Part shown: positions 54,037 through 63,999 of the stretch, piece after piece
Position numbering within the stretch: the first letter of the stretch is position 1
Layout of the letters: the number at the start of each line of letters is the position of its first letter
Source: Elusimicrobiota bacterium
GTDB taxonomy: Bacteria; Elusimicrobiota; Endomicrobiia; Endomicrobiales; Endomicrobiaceae
Direction of reading: 5' to 3'
NCBI GenBank assembly: GCA_017528425.1
Contig: JAFXOV010000024.1
Location: 97,406 to 161,405 of the forward strand
DNA: 64,000 nt
Program-made: the position numbers and the translations under genes
The notes under the pieces: model-generated
What the model was told of the DNA's origin: nothing
What the model saw: only the letters and a program-made list of their open reading frames with translations
Database searches by the model: none

Positions 54037-56164
54037 ATTGCCACCATGTGAATATTAAAAATTTTAAAAACAAAATAAATATCAAGGCTTTTTCTATTCC
54101 CCATACGGGAATAACAAATGCTCCACCGACATAACTTGCGAAAGCCCCGCCTAATGCGTCCGCAAAAAAAATCCTGACATTATTTTTACCCTCTTTGATT
54201 ATACCAAAGATTTTTATCAACTGAGCAAACTCAAGTCCCGTAATTGCTCCCACTCCAAAAGATAAAGCATACAGGCTGTAAACATTTAACATTTTATATT
54301 CTATAACAACGATAAAAGCCAGTATCCATAAAAGGTATAAAATTTCACTGCTGAAAAAAGTTTTGTTTAGTGCCACATAGTTTTGAAAATGTTTAGAATA
54401 TAAAGAACCTATAACAAGCCCTGTCATAAAAACAGCGGTTAATAATCCGAACCATTGATAAATTTGACCTACATATATTTGAAAGCCCCAAAAGCATATA
54501 AATTGTAACCACATAGCACTTGCTCCGGAAACAAATGCCGTAACGGAATACTTTATTCCTTTTGCAAAAAACAATATTATTGCAACAAAAATAATAAAAT
54601 AGGAATATTCTATCACTATTTTCAAAAACTTCATCAAAAACGGAGAAAAACCCGACTGCCAATACATTGTTGATAACAACATCGCTTTTTGATTTAAATC
54701 CGTATTTATAATATCTTCGTTATCATGCTTTTTTATTTGAAAATTTAACCATTTTGTTTTTTGCGTATCCATTCTTTCATCGACATAATATTTCGACAAA
54801 GCAACCGTATCTTTTTCAACTTTTTTCAATCTCTTTTTTATGTGTAATCTAAACGGCATTTTAGATAACGAAGCTACCATTATATTTGTTCTTCCGGGAA
54901 TTATCTGTATATACGGAAAAACTTTTTTTAAAGCGAAATACACAGAGGCATTAAGTTCAAACATCAATGTAGGTGAATATACCATTGAACCGGGCAAACT
55001 CAAAGCCAAAAAGCCATCCTCTGTAAGTTTATCTTTTACAATATTAAAAAACTCATAAGTATAAAGTTTGTTTATTGATGTATTTAACGGGATATCGGTT
55101 CCTATCAGTATAACATCATAATTTTCTTTGTTTTTTTTCAATAAAAGTCTCGCGTCGTTATCATACACATTAATTCTTTTATCTTCAAAAACTTTGTTAA
55201 ATTTATTTATATACTGTTTTGTTATTTCTAATATACTTTTGTCTTCCTCAATAAAATCTATTTTTCCTAAATCATATTTTATAATTGAAGGTAAATATTT
55301 TATTCCCCCTATTAGCAACAAATTCTTAGGATTTATATGGTGAAGTATAGGTAAATGTGCAAAATCTTCTTCGTCAAAAATGTCGGGGCTCGGTAATGCA
55401 AACTCACAGTTGCCGTTTTTATAAAGAAAATATTCACCGTTTTTTTCGGTTAATATATTTTGAATATTTTTGTAATAGGATATATCGATAATATTGTTCT
55501 CGGAATAATTGTTTAAAATCACACGTTTTTCTATATCAAAACCATGATAACAAACTAAGTAAAACGATACTGCAAATAAAACAACATAAAAACACTTCAC
55601 TATAATACTTTCACAAAGATACACAAGATTAAAACAAATAAGCATTATTACTATAAGCAATAACGAAGTTGTTAAAATATCCGACAGAAAAAAAGAAAAA
55701 ACTGTTCCGCCTATAACAAAACCTATTGCCTCGCAGACATATCTCTTAATCTTCTTTCTATAAAGGACATTTGAAAAACTTTGTTTTAAAAAATTCAAAA
55801 GCAAATTCAATATAAAACTTATCGGAAAAACAGCAATAAACGAGTAACAAAATAAACTTTTTAAAGATATACCTACGGTAATGTCCGTGGAAGAAAAAAC
55901 ATTTATACTTCTTATAAATATAAAAGATAAAATAATAAATATTATTAATATAATGGATGAATTGATTGATTTTCTGAAAAAATCTTTTGCCCTCTTAAAG
56001 TATTGAAACAAAAAATTTGCAACTGCGGCAGACAATAACCAATGCCCTAAAACAACACCCAAAACGAATTCACTTCCGTGGAACAAAGGTATAAATTCTC
56101 TTATAAAAAAGATTTGCAAAAAAATTGAAATGATTCCGAATATAATAAAAACTATATATGACAT
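54014..56164 (-). CDS. Multi-span membrane protein with spermidine-synthase-like domain
   Basis: A 716-aa protein. About seven helices (1-215) precede a soluble domain (about 225-440) with the outline of an SAM-dependent aminopropyltransferase (LLLIGGIKYLPSI, IDFIEED, VYDNDARLLL and YDVILIGTDIP). More helices follow (500-716). The usual GGG-D-G loop is replaced by GGIKYLP, so co-substrate binding may be altered. Similar fusions are known widely. It is coupled to the exported hydrolase gene. Substrate unknown. Confidence 0.78.
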   Translation of the reverse strand: MSYIVFIIFGIISIFLQIFFIREFIPLFHGSEFVLGVVLGHWLLSAAVANFLFQYFKRAKDFFRKSINSSIILIIFIILSFIFIRSINVFSSTDITVGISLKSLFCYSFIAVFPISFILNLLLNFLKQSFSNVLYRKKIKRYVCEAIGFVIGGTVFSFFLSDILTTSLLLIVIMLICFNLVYLCESIIVKCFYVVLFAVSFYLVCYHGFDIEKRVILNNYSENNIIDISYYKNIQNILTEKNGEYFLYKNGNCEFALPSPDIFDEEDFAHLPILHHINPKNLLLIGGIKYLPSIIKYDLGKIDFIEEDKSILEITKQYINKFNKVFEDKRINVYDNDARLLLKKNKENYDVILIGTDIPLNTSINKLYTYEFFNIVKDKLTEDGFLALSLPGSMVYSPTLMFELNASVYFALKKVFPYIQIIPGRTNIMVASLSKMPFRLHIKKRLKKVEKDTVALSKYYVDERMDTQKTKWLNFQIKKHDNEDIINTDLNQKAMLLSTMYWQSGFSPFLMKFLKIVIEYSYFIIFVAIILFFAKGIKYSVTAFVSGASAMWLQFICFWGFQIYVGQIYQWFGLLTAVFMTGLVIGSLYSKHFQNYVALNKTFFSSEILYLLWILAFIVVIEYKMLNVYSLYALSFGVGAITGLEFAQLIKIFGIIKEGKNNVRIFFADALGGAFASYVGGAFVIPVWGIEKALIFILFLKFLIFTWWQYDKKRGL

Positions 56165-56182
56165 AAAAAAGCACTATTATTT

Positions 56183-57328
56183 TTAATTAAAACTTATTCT
56201 CGCAATATATTTCTTCCAAAAATCCGTAACACTATCAACATTAAGACATTCTTTACAATATCGAAACAAACTTAAATTGAAAGGGCCTAAATCTTTTTCT
56301 AATCGCCATATACCATAATGTGTTGAATTTAATATAATGGCATCTTTAACACGAGTAGGCAATAACATTGCCCCTTGAGTATATTTTGTTCTGTATTTTA
56401 TCATCAAACTTCTAAATCTTAAGTTTCTCCTAAGCCACAAATAATATTTATCCGAATATGAGAAAACTTCTTCTATTTTCTTTTTGTCTACAAGGTCAGG
56501 AAAACATTCGGCAAAAATCGGTAACAAGTGCATAACACTATATAAAACGGAAAATTCTTTTGCTCTCGAATAAATTTCTTGTATATCGAAATTTTTTATA
56601 AAATTATAAATATTGCGAATATCAAACAACCAATTACTTTTTCTGTTGACAAGTATTCCTTCAAAAATATCTCGAGAACGATTATCCAACAGATGAATAA
56701 ACATATCTTGCGGGTTCATTATATAAACACTTGTCCCGTAAAAATCTATTCGGTAAGATCTTTCCCAAATATCCGTATCTTTTTCTCCGTTGTTTTTAAA
56801 TATCCATCTGTGAACTTCAATTTTCTTTCTGCCAATTTTTATTTCACCATGATAAGAAGCGGCCCTACCTTGATATACGGCTTTCTTGTCGGATAAAAGC
56901 TTTATGGTTTCATCATATTTGTCTTGCGGAACAGCCACATCAAAATCAGACATAATACGTGTATAACCCTTTGCGTAATAATATTTCAGGGCCAGACCTT
57001 TTAATAACATAACCGGAATATTTGCTCGATTTAAAATACGAATTTTTTCAATAAGAGGTTTGATTCCTAAAATATTTTCTGCCTGATAATAGGAATTTAC
57101 TGCTTTTATCGCGGGAACAATTTCTTTGGGAAAAAACTTCCAATCGCAATGAAAACCTAAATAAGACAACAAAAGAATATAACTATTATATTCTCGTTCA
57201 ATATTCAATCCGACGGTAAATGATTCAACTTGTTGTTTTGTTATCGTATCGGAAAACAAAGACTTTATAAGAAGTTTTTCTCTTTCCGTTAATTGTTCAA
57301 TCTTATAATTATACTTTTGTTCACTCAT
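56183..57328 (-). CDS. Nucleotidyltransferase-fold protein (PF14907-like)
   Basis: A 381-aa protein with VMLLKGLALKYYYAKGY followed by TRIMSDFDVAVPQDKY. This is the Leu-Lys-Gly and Arg-x-x-x-Asp-x-Asp pattern of the NTP_transf_5 family. The rest is helical with a VHRW segment. Members occur in exopolysaccharide loci, but no substrate is known. It precedes the membrane spermidine-synthase-like gene and has no ribosome-binding site. Confidence 0.75.
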   Translation of the reverse strand: MSEQKYNYKIEQLTEREKLLIKSLFSDTITKQQVESFTVGLNIEREYNSYILLLSYLGFHCDWKFFPKEIVPAIKAVNSYYQAENILGIKPLIEKIRILNRANIPVMLLKGLALKYYYAKGYTRIMSDFDVAVPQDKYDETIKLLSDKKAVYQGRAASYHGEIKIGRKKIEVHRWIFKNNGEKDTDIWERSYRIDFYGTSVYIMNPQDMFIHLLDNRSRDIFEGILVNRKSNWLFDIRNIYNFIKNFDIQEIYSRAKEFSVLYSVMHLLPIFAECFPDLVDKKKIEEVFSYSDKYYLWLRRNLRFRSLMIKYRTKYTQGAMLLPTRVKDAIILNSTHYGIWRLEKDLGPFNLSLFRYCKECLNVDSVTDFWKKYIARISFN

Positions 57329-57365
57329 AAATAAGTTAATTTAAGTATTATCTTTATTTTTTATA

Positions 57366-58304
57366 TTAAAACTGCATATAATGAAGAATATCGTGAGCAA
57401 GTTCCAATGCGTCTCTTCCCTGTTCACCGGATACCAAAGGTTTTTTACCTTCGATTACGCAATTTAAAAAGTGTGTTAATTCGTAAGCTAACGGCTCGCC
57501 GGTTTGAACTTTAGGTTTTATAACATCTATATCCAACAAACTCTTTACAACCGACACATTAGGTTTCTTTTGATATATTTTCAAACTTTTGCCGGCATAA
57601 TCTACGGAAATATAACTGTCTTTTTGGAATATTCTTATTTTTCTGTATTTGTCTATCGTTACTCTGCTGGTCGAAACATCCGCAATGCAACCGTTAGCAA
57701 ATTTTATTCTGACTTTTGCAATATCTTCATGTTCTGAAAGAATTTTTGCACCGACTGCCTCAAAACTTACAACTTTACTTTTTACAAAGTTCAAAAGCAT
57801 ATCCAAATCGTGTATCATTAAGTCTAAAACTACACCGATATGGCTTGTTCTCGGATCGTAGGGCCCGAGACGATTAACTTCTATGAATTTAGGTTCTTTT
57901 ACATAAGGGGACGCAGCAATAATTGCAGGGTTAAATCTTTCAACATGACCTACCTGCAATACAAGATTTTTATCTCTTGCTATCCTTATAAGTTCTGTTG
58001 ATTGTTCAACGGTTTCGGTAAACGGTTTTTCTACCAAGCAATGTATTCCCGCCTGCAACAACTGTTTTGCAATATCGTAATGGTAAGGAGTAGGAACGGA
58101 AATTACCGCAGCTTGAATTTTACCTATAACTTCTTTAACATCGGTAAAATTTACGGTATTGCACTTTTTTGCAATAGTTTCTCCTCTTTTTACATCTGCA
58201 TCGACAACACCGATAAGTTCGGCATTTTCGTGTGTCGATAAAATTCTTGCATGATGTTGACCTAAAGAACCTACACCTATAACAGCTATTTTTATTTTGC
58301 TCAT
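57366..58304 (-). CDS. Gfo/Idh/MocA-family sugar-nucleotide oxidoreductase
   Basis: A 312-aa NAD(P)-dependent dehydrogenase with IGVGSLGQHHARIL, VISVPTPYHYDIA and EKPFTETVEQS, where the Lys-Pro is the catalytic motif. VGHVERFNPAI is typical of members near lipid A and LPS genes. It overlaps the aminotransferase gene by 4 nt, so the two probably work in sequence. By analogy the pair may make a 3-amino sugar nucleotide such as UDP-GlcNAc3N (GnnA/GnnB-like). This is inference. Confidence 0.85.
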   Translation of the reverse strand: MSKIKIAVIGVGSLGQHHARILSTHENAELIGVVDADVKRGETIAKKCNTVNFTDVKEVIGKIQAAVISVPTPYHYDIAKQLLQAGIHCLVEKPFTETVEQSTELIRIARDKNLVLQVGHVERFNPAIIAASPYVKEPKFIEVNRLGPYDPRTSHIGVVLDLMIHDLDMLLNFVKSKVVSFEAVGAKILSEHEDIAKVRIKFANGCIADVSTSRVTIDKYRKIRIFQKDSYISVDYAGKSLKIYQKKPNVSVVKSLLDIDVIKPKVQTGEPLAYELTHFLNCVIEGKKPLVSGEQGRDALELAHDILHYMQF

Positions 58305-59395
58305 TTTTTAAAACCTTTTATAACTTTTATAATTGTATTTATATCCTTTGCGGATAAAGACGGATGTACAGGTAAAGAAATTACTTCTTTTACCGCTTGT
58401 TCCGCAACAGGACAAATTCCCTTTTTGTAACCTAATTTTTGATATAACGGTTGTTTATTTATAACTTCAGGATAATGTATTCCGCAACCTATACCGTTAT
58501 CTTTTAAATACTGCATAAATTTATCTCTTAAGCCGGCTTTAATTCTAACCGTATATTGATGATAAACATGAGTATAACCTTTAGGAACAAACGGTATTTC
58601 AATAAAATCTAAATTTTTCAAACCGTCGGATAACTTCTTTGCATTTGCAATTCTTTGTCTTGTCCATTTTTCAATTTGTTCGCATTGAGCAATACCCATA
58701 GCGGCACAAATATTTGTTAATCTGAAATTATAACCTAACATATCATGACCGTAATGTGCCATTCTTCCATGGTTAATTATTTTTTTTGAAAGTTTGTCTA
58801 TTTGCAAATTATTGGTTAAAACAGCTCCGCCTTCTCCGGTAGTCATATTTTTTGTTGCATAAAAAGAAAAACAACCTGCATCACCTATAGAACCAACTGT
58901 TTTATTTTTATATTTTGCTAAATGTGCCTGACATGCATCTTCTATTAAAACGAATTTATATTTTTTCTTAAGTTTTAATAATTCAGCCATATTGCAGGGT
59001 AAGCCATATAAATGAACGCAGATAACCGCTTTAACTTTTTTTTCTTTTTTAAGTATTTTTTCTACTGATTTCGGATCTATGTTAAAAGTTTTTTCGTCGA
59101 TATCTGCAAATATAGGTTTTGCTCCGCAATAGAGAATAGAGTTTGCTGTTGCAATAAATGTGAATGGAGTTGTAATAACTTTATCTCCCGGTTTTATACC
59201 GCAAGCAAGAAGTGCGGTATGTAATGCCGTTGTTCCGCTTGAACAAACAGTACCGTATTTCGCTTTGGAAAGTTTCGTAAACTTTTGTTCAAACTGTTCA
59301 ACATATTTTCCGCTTGCTATAATACCGGAATCTATAACTTCGTTTATTAACTGTTTTTCTTTTTTACCGAATATAGGTTTTACTAAAGGAATCAT
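58301..59395 (-). CDS. DegT/DnrJ/EryC1-family sugar aminotransferase
   Basis: A 364-aa PLP aminotransferase of the nucleotide-sugar type. Motifs seen are GTVCSSGTTALHTALLA, LIEDACQAHLAKYKNK and FYATKNMTTGEGG with the PLP Lys. The C-terminal domain has QYTVRIK. It likely adds an amino group to the keto sugar made by the adjacent dehydrogenase. The regiochemistry is not readable from sequence. Confidence 0.9.
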   Translation of the reverse strand: MIPLVKPIFGKKEKQLINEVIDSGIIASGKYVEQFEQKFTKLSKAKYGTVCSSGTTALHTALLACGIKPGDKVITTPFTFIATANSILYCGAKPIFADIDEKTFNIDPKSVEKILKKEKKVKAVICVHLYGLPCNMAELLKLKKKYKFVLIEDACQAHLAKYKNKTVGSIGDAGCFSFYATKNMTTGEGGAVLTNNLQIDKLSKKIINHGRMAHYGHDMLGYNFRLTNICAAMGIAQCEQIEKWTRQRIANAKKLSDGLKNLDFIEIPFVPKGYTHVYHQYTVRIKAGLRDKFMQYLKDNGIGCGIHYPEVINKQPLYQKLGYKKGICPVAEQAVKEVISLPVHPSLSAKDINTIIKVIKGFKK

Positions 59396-59410
59396 TTTTC
59401 CCCTCTTTTA

Positions 59411-60544
59411 TTATAAAAATTTATAACTTATATCAAATCTTCCTAAATTAACTTCGTATTTATATGTTATACCCTCATATGTAACCGGATTTGTGAAAGA
59501 ATGTGTAAAAGATAAACCCGCTTTTAAAGAATCTGTGAACTTATATTCCGCACCTAATGTTAAATATTTCATATTGTACATATCAAGATTTATTAAGCTG
59601 TATGTATTTCTGTATTCATCTTTAATTAAGTTAGGATCCGAGAAGAAACCGAGATGCAATGCCAATTTTTCGGTTGCTCTGTATTCCGTTCCGACTCTGT
59701 ATTGGAATATATCGTGATATCTTTCGGACGTCCAAGATGTTTTATTTTCGGAAATTGCTGCCGCAAAAGTAAAATTTTCAAATAAATCATAAGCAAATCC
59801 GAATTCCCAAGTTAAAGGATAACAAACTTCTTCTCTAAATGCAGGATTTGAAGAGTTTGGTTCATTGGGAACATCAACATAAGATCCGCTTCTTAAAACA
59901 AATGCCGTAGAAAGCTTTTCAGTTGGTTTGTACATTAAACCTATATCTCCCTGAAATCCGAAAGCACTTCTGTTGTAATCTATACCTAACGCATTTACAA
60001 CCAATTTATCCTGAAATTGTATTGCATCAAAGCCTAAACCTACGGAAAAATTATCGGTAATTTTTTTTGCCAAAGATATATTATAAACCATATAACTTTG
60101 TTGGCCTTCAATCTTGAATTTCATCGGAGAGTTTGGAAGACCTTCAACTTTTCCTCCACCGCCACCGAGAACATAAATACCTGCCGCTATAGTTGTATCA
60201 TAAAAAAACTTTGTAGAAAAACCTATAAACGGAACTGCCGCATTTGTGGAATATTTATCCGAAGTAAGAACACCCGGAACACCATAATCAGCACCTAAAT
60301 CGTATTTGCTGCTTGCAGTTACCGGATAATCAATATAAAAAAGTGATGCCATAACTTGAGTGTTTTCCTGATAAGCAAGACCTGCAGGGTTATAATAAAT
60401 TGCGGTCAAATCATCCGCTACAGCAGAAAAAGCTGTTCCGTAACCGCCTGCTCTTGCACCGGGTGTGATAAAATGGCTTTTTGCATAAGACATCGTTGCA
60501 ATACCTGCAACTAAAACTAAAGCTAACAACATTTTAAATTTCAT
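59411..60544 (-). CDS. FadL/OmpP1-family outer-membrane transport protein
   Basis: A 377-aa protein with a signal peptide (residues 1-21, ending SYA) and a long barrel. The N-terminal hatch region has ARAGGYGTAFSAVADDLTAIYYNPAGLA, with the NPAGL signature of the family (PF03349). FadL proteins import hydrophobic molecules, but this member's cargo is unknown. AGGAG lies upstream of the ATG. It sits between sugar enzymes and OmpA, in a mostly envelope-related run. Confidence 0.87.
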   Translation of the reverse strand: MKFKMLLALVLVAGIATMSYAKSHFITPGARAGGYGTAFSAVADDLTAIYYNPAGLAYQENTQVMASLFYIDYPVTASSKYDLGADYGVPGVLTSDKYSTNAAVPFIGFSTKFFYDTTIAAGIYVLGGGGGKVEGLPNSPMKFKIEGQQSYMVYNISLAKKITDNFSVGLGFDAIQFQDKLVVNALGIDYNRSAFGFQGDIGLMYKPTEKLSTAFVLRSGSYVDVPNEPNSSNPAFREEVCYPLTWEFGFAYDLFENFTFAAAISENKTSWTSERYHDIFQYRVGTEYRATEKLALHLGFFSDPNLIKDEYRNTYSLINLDMYNMKYLTLGAEYKFTDSLKAGLSFTHSFTNPVTYEGITYKYEVNLGRFDISYKFL

Positions 60545-60596
60545 TTTCTTTCTTTTTCTCCTAATTATTAATTATCTTATTTATTATTAATATTTT

Positions 60597-61817
60597 CTAC
60601 TCTTTGCTTTTATCTTCCGTATCAAAATCAGTTTTTTTATCATCCGTCGCATCTTCGTTTTGAGATTTTAATATTATAATATTTACCCTTCTGTTTTTTT
60701 CTCTGCCTTTTGCGGTTTTATTTGAAGCAACAGGGTTTTCCGAACCGTAACCTACAACACTTAACCTTTCTGCCGGTATTCCGTTTTGAACGAAATAAAG
60801 ATATACCTCTTGAGCTCTATCATAAGACAATTTTAAATTTTTTTCTTTATCTCCTACAGAATCTGTATAACCTTCTATTAAAACTTTGTTTGCCGGATAA
60901 GCACTTAAAAGTTTTATCATTTCATCCAATGAATCTTTTGCTTCTTTTTTTAACTCAATTTCACGAGCGCCAAACAATATGCTGTTAGACAAATTAACTA
61001 CTAAGCCCCTGGGTTCTTCTTTCACTACAATTTCGGAAACTTTTCCTACAATTTGTTCAAATGTTGTAATGTTCGAATATAATGAAGCTTTATTGTTTAC
61101 AATATCACTTACGGTTAATACTATCTTATATTCTCCGGCAGGAACAACCAAATCGTAAATATCGTCTTTACCATCCCAATAAATTGAATCGGGAATTTCG
61201 TCTAAATTTATAAAGCTCCATTCTTTTATAACTTTATTTTTAAAACTGTATACCTGCAATTTAGTTTTTGATTTATCTATTTCGCTTTCATCACCGATAT
61301 TAAAGCTAAAAACGACATCATTAACAAAACAATTTTTTTCTTTATCAAGCAAAACAGTATCTACAGACGAAGATAAAGATATATACGGTTCTGTAATATC
61401 CGATATAAATTCGTCGCTTTGTTCCACTTTTATATTCTTTTTATTTATCAGTGCGGTAAAAACATACTTAAAGTTTCCTTCAACAAAATTTCCTTTTTGA
61501 TTTTTACCGTCCCACACTAACATTTTTGGAATTTCTTCTTGACCGGAAAAAGAATACACAACTTTGTTAGTTTGTGTATTTACAATATCGAACTGCCAAT
61601 TCTTTATTTTCATCTTTTCCTGTAAAAGAGAAATTTCAAAAGTTATTTTATCAAAGAAGCTATCGTTATTCGGAGAGAACAATTTTCTATCTAAAGAAAC
61701 AGAGACAAAATCTTTACCGTCAACAAAAGACGGTTCCTGTTGCTTGGCAGCATACAGGTTCATACTTGCCGACAAAAAAACAAACAAACAGAATATTATA
61801 TTTAATATTTTTCTCAT
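60597..61817 (-). CDS. OmpA-family protein with FlgD-like Ig domains
   Basis: A 406-aa protein from the ATG at 61817, which starts a convincing signal peptide (RKILNIIFCLFVFLSA, ending YAA). Two FlgD-like Ig repeats follow (about 35-140 and 145-265, each with an IP-x-x-x-x-WDGK type core). A C-terminal OmpA/MotB domain (about 280-390) shows LIEGYTDSVGDKEKNLKLSYDRA and GREKNRRVNI, which bind peptidoglycan. The tail is acidic and Lys-rich. The ORF is open 14 codons further upstream, but those residues are not signal-like. Confidence 0.88.
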   Translation of the reverse strand: MRKILNIIFCLFVFLSASMNLYAAKQQEPSFVDGKDFVSVSLDRKLFSPNNDSFFDKITFEISLLQEKMKIKNWQFDIVNTQTNKVVYSFSGQEEIPKMLVWDGKNQKGNFVEGNFKYVFTALINKKNIKVEQSDEFISDITEPYISLSSSVDTVLLDKEKNCFVNDVVFSFNIGDESEIDKSKTKLQVYSFKNKVIKEWSFINLDEIPDSIYWDGKDDIYDLVVPAGEYKIVLTVSDIVNNKASLYSNITTFEQIVGKVSEIVVKEEPRGLVVNLSNSILFGAREIELKKEAKDSLDEMIKLLSAYPANKVLIEGYTDSVGDKEKNLKLSYDRAQEVYLYFVQNGIPAERLSVVGYGSENPVASNKTAKGREKNRRVNIIILKSQNEDATDDKKTDFDTEDKSKE

Positions 61818-61827
61818 TTCTTTAAAT

Positions 61828-61866
61828 AATCGGGTTGGCGGGAAAAAAACAACCACCAACCCGATT
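61828..61866 (-). terminator. Hairpin between pyruvate phosphate dikinase and OmpA-family genes
   Basis: AATCGGGTTGG (61828-61838) and CCAACCCGATT (61856-61866) pair perfectly with a 17-nt loop. The 3' tail on the minus strand is AT-rich but not a clean U run. Confidence 0.7.
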
Positions 61867-61893
61867 CTGTTAAATTATGAAATCAAAAAAGAA

Positions 61894-63999
61894 TTATTTC
61901 TTTTTCGATACTTTTTCTTTTGCAACTGCTTGTGCTGCTGCAAGTCTTGCTATAGGTACTCTGAAAGGTGAGCAAGAAACATATGTCATTCCGATAGCAT
62001 TGCAGAACTCAACGGATTTAGGTTCTCCGCCGTGTTCTCCGCAGATACCGATTTTCATATCTTTTCTTACTTTTCTTCCTTTTTCAAGACCCATCTTAAT
62101 CAATTGACCAACACCTTCCTGATCTATTGTTTGGAAAGGATCTGCAGGAATGATTTTCTTTTCCTGATAATCGCCTAAGAAAGCACCAACATCATCTCTT
62201 GAGAATCCGAAACTCATCTGGGTTAAATCGTTTGTACCGAATGAGAAGAATTCTGCAACATTAGCTAACTTATCCGCCGTTAATGCTGCTCTCGGGATTT
62301 CTATCATTGTACCGAAAGAGTATGCTAATTTTTTAATTTTTGCTTTTTTCAAAACTTCAGCATGAACTTTTTCAACTATAGCTTTTTGAAGTTTCAATTC
62401 GTTTTCCGTACATACAACAGGAACCATTATTTCAGGATGAACTTTTTTGCCTTTCTTCAAAAGTTCAACTGCAACTTCAAATATTGCTCTAACTTGATAT
62501 TCTGTTATTTCAGGATATGTAACACCAAGTCTTACTCCTCTGTGACCCATCATAGGGTTAGATTCGTGAAGAGCAGCTGCTCTTGCTTTGAATTCATCCA
62601 AAGAAATCTTTAAGCTCTTAGCAATTATTTCCTGTTGAGCTTTTTCTCTCGGAATAAATTCGTGTAACGGTGGATCCAACAATCTGATTGTTACTGCATA
62701 TCCGTCCATAGCTTCCATTGTTCCTTTAATACTTGATTTCATAAATGGGAACATTTCGTCCAAAGCTTTCTTTCTTTCTTCCGTTGTTGCCGAAGCAATC
62801 ATTTTTCTTAATGCAAATAAAGGTTTTTCCGAATTTTCGCCATAGAACATATGTTCTGTTCTGAAAAGTCCGATACCTTCTGCACCGAATTCTCTTGCTT
62901 TCTTTGCATCTGCAGGGTTATCTGCATTTGTTCTGATTTTTAATCTTCTTATAGAATCACAAACTTTTAAGAAATCATTCAAGATTTTGTTCTTGGTACC
63001 GTCAACCATTGCTAATGCTCCGTCATAAACAAAACCTTTTGTTCCGTTAAGAGTTATATAATCGCCTTCTTTATATTTCTTAGCACCGATTGTCATTGTT
63101 TTCTTTGCTAAATCAACACTGATTGCATCACAACCTACTATACAGCATTTTCCCCATCCTCTTGCAACGAGTGCAGCGTGTGAGGTCATACCGCCTCTTG
63201 CAGTCAATACAGCTTGAGCTGCTCTCATACCTTCAACATCTTCAGGGTTTGTTTCTTCTCTAACGAGAATAACTTTTTTACCTTTCTTTGCCCATGCAAC
63301 TGCATCTTCAGCCGAGAATACGATTTGACCGTTTGCTCCTCCCGGACCTGCAGGAAGACCTTTTGCCAAAACTTTTGCACCTTTTTCAGCTTTAGGATCT
63401 ATAATAGGATGTAATAATTCGTCTAATTGTGCAGGAGAAACTCTCAATACAGCTTCTTCTTTTGTGATAAGTTTTTCTTTTACCATGTCCATTGCCATTT
63501 TAACTGCAGCAGGACCGTTTCTCTTTCCGACTCTGCACTGTAACATCCACAATTTACCTTCTTGAATTGTGAATTCTATATCAAGCATATCTCTGTAATG
63601 TTTTTCAAGTTTTTTCTGTATTGCGTCAAGTTCTTTATAAACTTTAGGCATGAACTTTTCAAGAGAAACTTCTCTTTTATTCTGTTCTGTTTTTGTTGCT
63701 TCGTTAATGGAAGCCGGAGTTCTTATACCTGCAACAACGTCTTCACCTTGTGCATTTATAAGATATTCACCATAGAAATGTGCATCTCCGTTTCCGGGGT
63801 TTCTTGTGAAAGCAACACCTGTTGCCGAGGTATCACCCATGTTACCGAATACCATGGTTTGAACATTTACTGCTGTTCCCCAATCTTCAGGAATTCCTTC
63901 GATTTTTCTGTAAGCAATAGCTCTTTTTCCGTTCCATGATGCAAATACTGCTCCGATTCCGCCCCAAAGTTGTTTCATCGGATCATCAGGGAATTCTTT
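61894..63999 (-). CDS. ppdK: Pyruvate phosphate dikinase, C-terminal part, cut by window edge
   Basis: The enzyme interconverts pyruvate, ATP and phosphate with PEP, AMP and PPi, and is common in anaerobes. The frame stays open to the window edge (KEFPDDP precedes the Met at 63978), so the N-terminal part lies to the right. The swivelling His domain is GGMTSHAALVARGWGKC. The C-terminal PEP domain has GIGLFRTEHMF, FGTNDLTQMSFGFSRDD and GICGEHGGEP. About 700 of the usual 870-900 residues are visible. The hairpin at 61828-61866 lies just after its stop, between it and the OmpA-family gene. Confidence 0.97.
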   Translation of the reverse strand, partial: KEFPDDPMKQLWGGIGAVFASWNGKRAIAYRKIEGIPEDWGTAVNVQTMVFGNMGDTSATGVAFTRNPGNGDAHFYGEYLINAQGEDVVAGIRTPASINEATKTEQNKREVSLEKFMPKVYKELDAIQKKLEKHYRDMLDIEFTIQEGKLWMLQCRVGKRNGPAAVKMAMDMVKEKLITKEEAVLRVSPAQLDELLHPIIDPKAEKGAKVLAKGLPAGPGGANGQIVFSAEDAVAWAKKGKKVILVREETNPEDVEGMRAAQAVLTARGGMTSHAALVARGWGKCCIVGCDAISVDLAKKTMTIGAKKYKEGDYITLNGTKGFVYDGALAMVDGTKNKILNDFLKVCDSIRRLKIRTNADNPADAKKAREFGAEGIGLFRTEHMFYGENSEKPLFALRKMIASATTEERKKALDEMFPFMKSSIKGTMEAMDGYAVTIRLLDPPLHEFIPREKAQQEIIAKSLKISLDEFKARAAALHESNPMMGHRGVRLGVTYPEITEYQVRAIFEVAVELLKKGKKVHPEIMVPVVCTENELKLQKAIVEKVHAEVLKKAKIKKLAYSFGTMIEIPRAALTADKLANVAEFFSFGTNDLTQMSFGFSRDDVGAFLGDYQEKKIIPADPFQTIDQEGVGQLIKMGLEKGRKVRKDMKIGICGEHGGEPKSVEFCNAIGMTYVSCSPFRVPIARLAAAQAVAKEKVSKKK

